In this document: positions 1-6,994 of the stretch, one piece after another | How the letters are laid out: every line of letters begins with the position of its first letter | Numbering within the stretch: the stretch's first letter is position 1 | Origin: Planctomycetota bacterium | GTDB lineage: Bacteria > Planctomycetota > UBA1135 > GCA-002686595 | NCBI GenBank assembly: GCA_027623615.1 | Contig: JAQBVH010000132.1 | Location: forward strand, 1-7,668 | DNA: 7,668 nt | Direction: 5' to 3' | The notes under the pieces: model-generated | What the model saw: only the letters and a program-made list of their open reading frames with translations | Database searches by the model: none | What the model was told of the DNA's origin: nothing | Translations under genes and position numbers: made by a program

Positions 1-626
1 CAGGGGGAGCTGATGCTCTCACCGGCGCCGCGACAGGTGGGGCAGGTGCTGGCCATCGAGAAGAAGCCCGCGCTCCGCGAGACCTGACCGGCGCCGCCGC
101 AGGTGCCGCACTTCTCCTTGCCGGTGCCCGGCTCGCAGCCGTCGCCGCTGCAGCGCTCGCAGCGCTCGACGCGCTTGAGGGCCACGGTCTTCGTCGCGCC
201 GGTGTCGATCTCCTCGAGGGTCAGGTCGAGCACGATCTTGAGGTCGCGCCCGCGGCCCGGACCCGAGCGCCGACGACCACCGCCGCCGAACAGGTCACCA
301 AAGATCCCGCCGCCACTGCCAGTACCGCCGCCGCCGAAGATGTCTCCGAAAGCGCTGAAGATGTCCTCCATGTTGGAGAACTGCGGCCCGCCGCCCTGAC
401 CGAAGGCCGCGTGACCGAACTGGTCGTACTGACGACGCTTCTCCTGGTTCCCGATGACGTCGTAAGCCTCGGCACCTTCCTTGAACTTGGCCTCCGCCTT
501 TGCGTCGCCCTGGTTCTGGTCGGGGTGGTACTTGAGGGCCAGCTTGCGGTAAGCCTTCTTGATCTCCGTGGCGTCGGCGTCCTTAGACACACCGAGCACC
601 TCGTAGAAGTCGCGCTTGTCGCTCAT
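1..626 (-). CDS. dnaJ: Chaperone protein DnaJ (Hsp40), N-terminal part, truncated by window edge
   Basis: Cytoplasmic co-chaperone that delivers unfolded clients to DnaK and stimulates its ATPase. The visible 208 residues begin [17 protein letters not shown], the usual start of DnaJ. The J domain covers about residues 4-70, with the HPD motif at 34-36 in the context KYHPDQN. A Gly/Phe-rich linker follows at about 72-125, including several FGGGG-like runs. The zinc-finger domain then opens with Cys pairs at about 156/159, 173/176 and 195/198 (CxxCxGxG type). The fourth pair and the C-terminal client-binding domains lie outside the window. The three-domain order marks it as a type I DnaJ rather than CbpA. 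It is the last visible gene of the groEL-groEL-dnaJ run, 109 bp after groEL-B. No Shine-Dalgarno sequence precedes the ATG (upstream bases CGACCGACCTTCC), but the protein start matches the family exactly. Confidence 0.97.
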   Translation of the reverse strand, partial: MSDKRDFYEVLGVSKDADATEIKKAYRKLALKYHPDQNQGDAKAEAKFKEGAEAYDVIGNQEKRRQYDQFGHAAFGQGGGPQFSNMEDIFSAFGDIFGGGGTGSGGGIFGDLFGGGGRRRSGPGRGRDLKIVLDLTLEEIDTGATKTVALKRVERCERCSGDGCEPGTGKEKCGTCGGAGQVSRSAGFFSMASTCPTCRGAGESISSP

Positions 627-671
627 GGAAGGTCGGTCGAGGTCGGAGCAGGTTGGCGGCGGCAGACGAGG

Positions 672-703
672 GCGGGTGACGGAGCGTGAGCCCCGTCACC
701 CGC
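672..703 (-). other. Perfect 11-bp inverted repeat (RNA hairpin) between groEL-B and dnaJ
   Basis: GCGGGTGACGG at 672-682 is the exact reverse complement of CCGTCACCCGC at 693-703, with a 10-base spacer. One mismatch further in, two more pairs are possible (684-685 with 690-691). In the dnaJ direction it lies downstream of the groEL-B stop and about 45 bases before the dnaJ start. No T-tract follows on the minus strand, so it is not a standard intrinsic terminator for the operon. It could be an attenuator, an mRNA-stabilising or processing hairpin, or a protein-binding operator. The inverted repeat is certain; its role is inferred. Confidence 0.6.
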
Positions 704-717
704 TTGACTTTCTCAGG

Positions 718-731
718 GCAGGCGAACCTGC
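718..731 (-). other. Small UUCG-loop hairpin just after the groEL-B stop
   Basis: On the minus strand the bases read GCAGG-TTCG-CCTGC, a perfect 5-bp stem with a TTCG (UUCG) tetraloop, four bases after the groEL-B stop codon (736-738). The closing pair is G-C rather than the especially stable C-G form. With the larger hairpin at 672-703 it makes a tandem hairpin pair in the gap before dnaJ. It may stabilise the 3' end of the groEL mRNA. No poly-T follows. Confidence 0.4.
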
Positions 732-735
732 GCGC

Positions 736-2340
736 TCACGCGACCGAGCCGGTGACGGCTTCGGTGTTGTCCTTGAGCTCGGTGACCATCGAGTTCGTGG
801 TCAGCAGGAGGCCCGCGATCGAGGCCGCGTTCTGGAGGGCGGAACGGACCACCTTGGCGGGGTCGATCACGCCGGCCTTGAACATGTCCTCGTACTTGCC
901 CGTGAGCGCGTTGAAGCCGTACGCCTTGCTCTTCTCGCGCACGTTCTCGGCTACGACCGAACCATCCTCACCCGCGTTGAGCCCGATCCAGCGGATCGGC
1001 TCCTCGAGGGCGCGCTTGACGATCATCGCGCCGAAGCGCTCGTCGCCCTTGTAGCGGATGTCCATGACCGTATCGGCCGCGCGCAGGAGGGCCACGCCGC
1101 CGCCGGGCACGATGCCCTCTTCGATGGCAGCCCGGGTCGCGTTGAGGGCGTCCTCGACACGGTCCTTGGTCTGCTTCATCTCAGCCTCGGTCTTGCCGCC
1201 GACCTTGATCAGCGCGACGCCGCCGGACAGCTTCGCGAGACGCTCCTGGAGCTTCTCCTTGTCGTAGTCCGAGCTGGTGGCCTCGATCTGAGTGCGGATC
1301 TGGCTGCAGCGCTCCTTGAGCGCCTTGGGGGCGCCGCCGCCCTTGATGAGGGTGGTGGTGTCCTTGCTGATCACGACACGACCACAGCGGCCGAAGAACT
1401 CCGCGGTGACCTTCTCGAGCGGGACGCCCATCTCCTCGGAGAGGCAGGTGGCGCCGGTCAGGACCGCGATGTCTTCGAGGTAGGCCTTGCGGCGCTCACC
1501 AAAGCCCGGGGCCTTGACGGCGCAGACGTTGAGGATGCCCTTGAGCTTGTTGATCACGAGGGAAGCGAGGGCCTCGCCCTCGATGTCCTCGGCGATGATC
1601 AGGAGCGGGCCGCCGACCTGCAGGGCCGCCTCGAGCACGGGCACGAACTCGCGCACGCTCGAGATCTTCTGGTTGCAGATGAAGACGTTCGCGTTCTCGA
1701 ACTCGCAGATCAGCTTGCCGAGGTTCGTTGCGAAGTAGGGCGACAGGTAGCCCTTGTCGAACTCCATGCCCTCGACTACCTCGAGCTCGGTGTCGACGCT
1801 CTTGGCCTCCTCGATCGTGATGACGCCGTCATCGCCGACCTTCTCGAAGGCCTCGGCGATGATCGCGCCGATCTCGGGATCGTTGTTGGCGGAGATGGTC
1901 GCCACAGCGCACTTCTCCTCCTTGGTCTTGACCTTGCGGGCCTGGGCGGCGATCGCGACGGAGGCCTGCGCGACCGCCTTTTCGATGCCGGCGCGCAGGC
2001 CGATGGTCGAGACGCCCGTGGTGACGTACTTCAAGCCCTCGCTGAAGATCGAGGACGCGAGCACGGTCGCGGTGGTCGTACCGTCGCCGGCGATGTCGTT
2101 GGTCTTGTTGGCGACCTCGAGCACGAGCTTGGCGCCCATGTTCTCGAAGGGGTCTTCGAGCTCGATCTCCTTGGCGACGGAGACGCCGTCCTTGGTGACG
2201 TGCGGGCCACCGAACGACTTCTGGAGGATGACGTTGCGGCCGGCAGGGCCGAGGGTGACGCGCACGGTCTTCGCGAGCTTCTCGATGCCGCTGCGCATCT
2301 TCTCGCGTGCGGCGTCATCGAACATGATTTGCTTGGGCAT
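736..2340 (-). CDS. groEL: 60 kDa chaperonin GroEL, downstream paralog (copy B), lacking the Gly-Met tail
   Basis: Group I chaperonin forming the ATP-driven cytoplasmic folding ring. It has 534 residues, full family length except for the tail. Equatorial ATP-site elements are intact: TLGPAGRN at about 29-36, VTKDGVSVAKEI with Asp51, GDGTTT with Asp86, and Asp493 in VIDPAKV. The hydrolytic Asp is at 397 (RVEDALNATRAA) and GIVPGGG is at about 409-415. Apical GroES/substrate residues are near canonical (GYLSPYF, Tyr198/Tyr202/Phe203), with a Val at the E. coli Leu234 position. The C-terminus ends TEAVTGSVA, with none of the usual GGM repeats. The start is supported by GAAGGAA at 2351-2357, about 10 bases before the ATG. 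The gene lies 57 bp after the copy A stop, so the two are probably cotranscribed. The two proteins differ widely, so this is an old duplication. No groES is adjacent. Confidence 0.97.
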   Translation of the reverse strand: MPKQIMFDDAAREKMRSGIEKLAKTVRVTLGPAGRNVILQKSFGGPHVTKDGVSVAKEIELEDPFENMGAKLVLEVANKTNDIAGDGTTTATVLASSIFSEGLKYVTTGVSTIGLRAGIEKAVAQASVAIAAQARKVKTKEEKCAVATISANNDPEIGAIIAEAFEKVGDDGVITIEEAKSVDTELEVVEGMEFDKGYLSPYFATNLGKLICEFENANVFICNQKISSVREFVPVLEAALQVGGPLLIIAEDIEGEALASLVINKLKGILNVCAVKAPGFGERRKAYLEDIAVLTGATCLSEEMGVPLEKVTAEFFGRCGRVVISKDTTTLIKGGGAPKALKERCSQIRTQIEATSSDYDKEKLQERLAKLSGGVALIKVGGKTEAEMKQTKDRVEDALNATRAAIEEGIVPGGGVALLRAADTVMDIRYKGDERFGAMIVKRALEEPIRWIGLNAGEDGSVVAENVREKSKAYGFNALTGKYEDMFKAGVIDPAKVVRSALQNAASIAGLLLTTNSMVTELKDNTEAVTGSVA

Positions 2341-2397
2341 GGTGATTCGGTTCCTTCTGGCTGATTTCGTGTGTTCTTGGCAGTTGACGCGTGCGAC

Positions 2398-4059
<1,662 letters not shown>

Positions 4060-4262
4060 GGAATGTTCCCTTGCTTGCTGCGGCCGTCGGGGCCGCTCGG
4101 GGCGTGTGCGGGGCGTGAGGACTCAGAATCCCCCATCTGCGGCCTGCCAGGCTGCCGACGGAGGTTGTTCGTGCCCCGGAAAGCAAGAACGGTGCCGAAG
4201 GGGCAGGGCGCTCCGAAGTGCTTGCGCTACAAGGGTTTGCTCGACGGACGCCTCCGACGGGC

Positions 4263-4279
4263 GCTGCCAGCATGGCAGC
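4263..4279. promoter_or_regulatory. 17-bp palindrome, candidate operator (site 1)
   Basis: GCTGCCA-GCA-TGGCAGC is a perfect 7-bp inverted repeat around a 3-base centre. A related palindrome starts 40 bp further on, about four helical turns away. The size and symmetry suit a dimeric DNA-binding protein. The site lies about 205 bp upstream of groEL-A and about 115 bp upstream of the 4394 gene, so either could be the target. No regulator gene is in the window, so the binder is unknown. Confidence 0.4.
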
Positions 4280-4303
4280 ATGGCGCAGCCGCGGGCCGGC
4301 GGG

Positions 4304-4318
4304 CTGCCAGTGTGACAG
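4304..4318. promoter_or_regulatory. 15-bp imperfect palindrome, candidate operator (site 2)
   Basis: CTGCCA-GTG-TGACAG matches site 1 in its left arm and differs by one base in its right arm, giving a shared pattern CTGCCA-N3-TGRCAG. It is offset exactly 40 bp from site 1 in the same orientation. Its right half also forms part of a second, wider inverted repeat (4312-4339). Possible roles are as for site 1. Confidence 0.35.
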
Positions 4319-4339
4319 GGAGCGCACAAACCCTGACAC
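4312..4339. repeat. Imperfect inverted repeat, 9-bp arms with 10-base spacer
   Basis: GTGACAGGG at 4312-4320 and CCCTGACAC at 4331-4339 pair at eight of nine positions across a 10-base spacer. The layout (about 9-bp arms, 9-10 base spacer) resembles the CIRCE heat-shock operator, but the sequence is different. It sits 55-82 bases upstream of the 4394 start and overlaps the second short palindrome. A regulatory role is inference only. Confidence 0.35.
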
Positions 4340-4393
4340 GTGCGTGGGTTCGGGCCGTGGCCTGACCCGGTGGAGGACCTAGGATGACCGACG

Positions 4394-5602
4394 ATGAACG
4401 CCCTTGCCCTGACGAGTTTGATCGCCCTCGCGAGCCCCCAGGATCCTTTCCCGGGGCTGGTTGCGAGCTCTGCAACGTCCCTGGCCCTCGAGGCCCTGGA
4501 TGGCACGATCGCGCGCCGAGCCCTGGAGGGCTTGCGGTTGACCGACCTGCGCTCGGAGGGCGCAGTCTTCGCCCGCTACGAGGGGTCGTCGGTTCCCGAG
4601 CCCGCGGGCGAGGTGGAGGCGACCGCCCGGATCGAGCTCCACGGCGGAGATCACCTCGCGGGCTGGGTCGTGACCGGCGATGAGGAGGGCCTCGAGATCG
4701 CCCCCGCCAGCGGGGCCTCGCTGACCCTGCGCATCGAGCAGGTCGCTGCCCTCCAGTTCCCCGGCCGCGTGCCCACGGATGGCAGCGCGACCCTGCGCGC
4801 TCCGGAGGAAGGGGACCGCCTCTACGTCCGTCGCGGTCGCGGCGTCGACCAGATCGACGGCGTCTTGCTCGCCTTCAGCGAACAGGGTGTGCTGTTCGAG
4901 GGCCGACTCGGCGAGCAGAGCTACCCCTGGAGCGACCTGGCAGCGCTGTTCATCGAGGACCTGGGCAGCGAGCCCGTCGACCCGCCCGAGGTCCCCATCG
5001 TGGTCGAGATCCACGGCGGCGGCCGACTGACCGGTGGCCTGGTCACCCTGGACGACCGCGGCGTTCGCATGGACCGGGCCGGCGAGCGCGTCTTCCTGCC
5101 TGCCAGCCTGGTCGAGGAGGTGGCCATCGAGGATGGCTCCTATCGCTTCCTGTCCGCCTTGCCCGTTGCCGACGCAGGCCCGGTGACCCTGTTCGGTGGC
5201 GACGATGACCTGGGGATGACCTACCCGCACCGGGTCGACCGCAGCTGCATGGATGGACCGCTGCGTTGTGGCGGCCGCAGCTGGTCGCGTGGGCTGGGAG
5301 TTCACGCTCCGAGCAAGCTGACGTGGAAGCTCGACGGGGCGTTCACCCGCTTGCGTGCCCAGACCGGCGTCGACGACTCCGCCCTGGCAAACCGTCACGG
5401 TGGCTCCGTCATCTTCCGCGTTCACGCGGACGGGAAGGAGCTGTGGGCGAGCCCCCTCGTTCGTGGCGGGGATCCCGTGCAGGCGATCGACCTGGACCTG
5501 ACGGGCGTCGACGAGCTCGTGCTCGAGGTCGACCCGGCGAGCGAGGCCTTCGTCTCCGACCGTGCCAACTGGCTGCGGCCGTTGCTCGTCGGCAAGCGCT
5601 AG
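4394..5602 (+). CDS. Probable exported protein with three beta-rich repeats and C-terminal NPCBM domain
   Basis: 402 residues. Residues 2-13 (NALALTSLIALA) are a short hydrophobic run before SPQDP, consistent with a signal peptide, though it lacks the usual N-terminal Lys/Arg. An in-frame TGA at 4385-4387 rules out an earlier start, and AGGA at 4381-4384 sits nine bases before the ATG. Three similar segments follow at about 76-124, 138-190 and 200-250. Each has a 'GG/GD-x-L-x-G-x-V-x-x-D-x-x-G' beta pattern, suggesting small barrel-like repeats. Residues about 252-402 match the NPCBM/NEW2 module: RGLGVHAPSKLTW, a GVDD segment, GSVIFRVHADGKELWASPL, then a beta-rich LVLEVD end. NPCBM modules are linked to carbohydrate binding and are abundant in planctomycete exported proteins. 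No catalytic domain is visible, so a binding or envelope role is inferred. It is divergent from groEL-A and convergent with the cyclase gene. Confidence 0.88.
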   Translation: MNALALTSLIALASPQDPFPGLVASSATSLALEALDGTIARRALEGLRLTDLRSEGAVFARYEGSSVPEPAGEVEATARIELHGGDHLAGWVVTGDEEGLEIAPASGASLTLRIEQVAALQFPGRVPTDGSATLRAPEEGDRLYVRRGRGVDQIDGVLLAFSEQGVLFEGRLGEQSYPWSDLAALFIEDLGSEPVDPPEVPIVVEIHGGGRLTGGLVTLDDRGVRMDRAGERVFLPASLVEEVAIEDGSYRFLSALPVADAGPVTLFGGDDDLGMTYPHRVDRSCMDGPLRCGGRSWSRGLGVHAPSKLTWKLDGAFTRLRAQTGVDDSALANRHGGSVIFRVHADGKELWASPLVRGGDPVQAIDLDLTGVDELVLEVDPASEAFVSDRANWLRPLLVGKR

Positions 5603-5617
5603 GCGACCCCGTTGTGG

Positions 5618-5642
5618 CCGCCTACGCCTGCTGCGGAGGCGG
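5618..5642 (+). terminator. Possible terminator hairpin downstream of the NPCBM gene
   Basis: CCGCCT at 5618-5623 can pair with AGGCGG at 5637-5642. Alternatively CGCCT at 5625-5629 pairs with AGGCG at 5637-5641 across a 7-base loop. The hairpin is followed by GTTTGT, a weak T-rich stretch. It begins 15 bases after the stop codon at 5600-5602, which is well placed for a plus-strand terminator. The short T-run keeps confidence low. Confidence 0.35.
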
Positions 5643-5667
5643 GTTTGTCCATGCGCGCAACATCTGA

Positions 5668-5695
5668 CGGTTGTAGCGGCCCGGAGTTGCAACCG
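5668..5695. other. Hairpin in the convergent gap
   Basis: CGGTTGTAGC at 5668-5677 pairs with GTTGCAACCG at 5686-5695 as RNA (eight Watson-Crick pairs and two G-U pairs) around an 8-base loop. On the minus strand the two wobble positions become mismatches, so the plus-strand RNA folds better. It has no T-tract. Between two convergent genes it may help stop or stabilise transcripts from the left. The remainder of the 132 bp gap shows no gene; a 5-bp stem (ACGAG 5719-5723 with CTCGT 5730-5734) abuts the cyclase stop codon. Confidence 0.35.
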
Positions 5696-5734
5696 AGGCG
5701 CGAGCTCCTGGGCGCCGCACGAGCGATCCCTCGT

Positions 5735-6694
5735 TCAGGACCCCGTGGCTTCGTTGGCGCGGGCCTGTTGCTCCGCCCCGTGCTCGAGGTTGCGGAAGTA
5801 GATGGCCTTGTCGCCCCCAAGCTCCTTGGCGCGGCGCAGGGCCTGCTCGGCGTGACGGCGCAGGGCCTCGACCGTCTCGAGGTCTCGCCCGTCGAAGGTC
5901 TCGAACCCGACGCTGGCGCTGACCGCGACCTCCTCCTCGGAGTCCGTGAAGGGACCCGTCAGGGCGCGCACCTGGGCATGGATCCGGTGCACCACCCGCG
6001 CGGCGTCGATGCGGCTGGTGTAGGGCAGCACGATCGCGAACTCGTCGCCGCCGACGCGCCCTCCCACGTCCTCCGCGCGCAGGTTCTCGCGAACCACCGT
6101 CCCGACCCGGTCGATCACCGAGTCGCCGACCGTGTGGTCGAACTTCTTGTTGACCTGGCCGAAGCGGTCCAGGTCGAACAGGACCAGGGCCAGGTCGATG
6201 TGGTGCCGCTGGGCCGCGGAGAAGTGCTCCCGCAGCCGCCCGTTGAAGGGCACGGGGCGCAGCAGCCGAGTGCGATCGTCGTGGACCGCCGCGAAGCGCA
6301 TCTCGTCGAGCTCGACCAGCCCCTCGGCCTGGGCCCGCAGGCGCTCGATGCGCATGAGGACCTCCTCGAGGGGGGCGCCCCGGTAGACCACGTCCCAGGG
6401 GCCATTTCCGAGGGCGCGGGCGGCCAGGACGGCTGGGAGGGGGTCGCTCGGGTCCGCCACGACCAGCACAGGCAGGCCGCGGATGGTGCTCAGGGCCTCG
6501 AGTTCGCTGACGCCGCCCCGTGCCAGGGGGTCGATCACCACCAGGTCTGGGCGGCCGTCCCGCAGCCGAGAGCGGGTCTGGGCCGGGGCCGAGGACTCGT
6601 CCACGCGCAGCCCGACCGAGGAGAGCGGGCGGAGGGATTCCGCCAGTCCCTCCCCCCGGTGATCGCAGACTAGGATCCTGGGCGGCGAACTCAT
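5735..6694 (-). CDS. Diguanylate cyclase with degenerate receiver-like domain (GGDEF)
   Basis: 319 residues; predicted to make cyclic di-GMP from two GTP. Residues about 5-120 have a response-regulator receiver layout (RILVCDH, then PDLVVID with Asp55, then PVLVVAD). The switch Thr/Ser position is Ala80 and the conserved Lys-Pro is Arg105-Gly106, so phospho-signalling may be altered or absent. The GGDEF domain spans about 135-300: FDLDRFGQVN with metal-binding Asp174, and GGDEF at 215-219. An RxxD inhibitory I-site (RAED, 206-209) stands exactly five residues before GGDEF. The family's usual LTGLxNR motif near 140 is replaced by RTRLLRPVPFN. The frame stays open upstream to 7111, but that part overlaps the rpsB start antisense and looks unlike protein. 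The ATG at 6692-6694 (MSSPPRILVCD) begins right where the receiver fold starts. No Shine-Dalgarno sequence precedes it. The product is probably cytoplasmic; no membrane segment is seen. Confidence 0.93.
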   Translation of the reverse strand: MSSPPRILVCDHRGEGLAESLRPLSSVGLRVDESSAPAQTRSRLRDGRPDLVVIDPLARGGVSELEALSTIRGLPVLVVADPSDPLPAVLAARALGNGPWDVVYRGAPLEEVLMRIERLRAQAEGLVELDEMRFAAVHDDRTRLLRPVPFNGRLREHFSAAQRHHIDLALVLFDLDRFGQVNKKFDHTVGDSVIDRVGTVVRENLRAEDVGGRVGGDEFAIVLPYTSRIDAARVVHRIHAQVRALTGPFTDSEEEVAVSASVGFETFDGRDLETVEALRRHAEQALRRAKELGGDKAIYFRNLEHGAEQQARANEATGS

Positions 6695-6741
6695 GGTGGG
6701 CGATTCGGGCGACGCGCGCCCGCCGAAGTGTACCCGGGCCG

Positions 6742-6769
6742 TTGACGGGTCATTCCACCCCAGTAGAAT
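6742..6769 (+). promoter_or_regulatory. Sigma-70-type promoter for rpsB
   Basis: TTGACG (6742-6747) and TAGAAT (6764-6769) each match the -35/-10 consensus at five of six positions with a 16-bp spacer. This predicts a transcription start near 6776, giving an rpsB leader of about 220 nt. It is the strongest promoter-like sequence seen in the window, as expected for a ribosomal protein gene. CGGGCC at 6735-6740 and GGCCCG at 6774-6779 form an inverted repeat flanking the core promoter. Confidence 0.7.
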
Positions 6770-6775
6770 CCGTGG

Positions 6776-6994
6776 CCCGATTTGCGCCGGAAGCCTTTTC
6801 CGAGCGCTCCGCCGGCCCTCACCGACGTCCACGCAATGGGCTTGATGGGGGAGCCTCGAAAGCCCGCTTCGGGACCCTCCGACAACCGTGTTCATGGGGT
6901 CGCAACCCACGAGCTTTCGCCAGGTCCCGGTGGTGCCCGCGTCGGTCGGCACTCGAACGCCCAACGGGGCCTGATCAGATCCCCTAACTAGTCC
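6776..6994 (+). promoter_or_regulatory. Long 5' leader of rpsB, candidate autoregulatory RNA
   Basis: About 219 nt lie between the predicted start site and the rpsB ATG, with no convincing reading frame. Visible local hairpins include an imperfect stem at about 6848-6860 with 6868-6880 (inner part CGAA/TTCG, loop 6861-6867). Others are GGGT-CGCA-ACCC at 6897-6908 and GCCC-AACG-GGGC at 6959-6970. The last 20 bases before the ATG (CTGATCAGATCCCCTAACTAG region) have no Shine-Dalgarno sequence. S2 controls its own rpsB-tsf mRNA through the leader in E. coli; by analogy this leader could do so, but no known S2 leader motif was recognised. Confidence 0.4.

Larger units (their letters stand above)
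4060..4393. promoter_or_regulatory. Divergent intergenic region between groEL-A and the NPCBM-domain gene
   Basis: This 334 bp stretch must hold the promoter of the minus-strand chaperone cluster and probably that of the plus-strand gene at 4394. No groES-like reading frame is seen on either strand. No CIRCE inverted repeat (TTAGCACTC-N9-GAGTGCTAA) and no clear sigma-70 or sigma-32 hexamer pair could be picked by eye. The visible structure is a set of CTGCCAG words at 4144-4150, 4264-4270 and 4304-4310, all in the same orientation. The last two belong to palindromes described separately. Confidence 0.6.

Noticed and set aside
616..2364. A 582-codon open frame on the plus strand covering groEL-B
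   Set aside because: It is antisense to a clear GroEL. Its protein is rich in Leu/Asp/Gly/Arg with no family motifs, as expected for a reverse-frame shadow in GC-rich DNA.
4060..4393. A groES gene or CIRCE element upstream of groEL-A
   Set aside because: No GroES-like reading frame on either strand and no TTAGCACTC/GAGTGCTAA arms. The nearest resemblance (GTAGCGCAAGCACTTC on the minus strand near 4214-4230) does not form the inverted repeat.
4379..5692. A 437-codon open frame on the minus strand over the NPCBM gene
   Set aside because: It is an antisense shadow: the plus-strand frame has a recognisable NPCBM domain, a signal-like start and an in-frame upstream stop, while the reverse product resembles nothing.
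6695..6760. A minus-strand promoter for the cyclase gene with TACACT near 6728-6733
   Set aside because: The -10-like hexamer matches four of six positions, but no -35-like hexamer lies at 16-18 bp, so it is not supportable.
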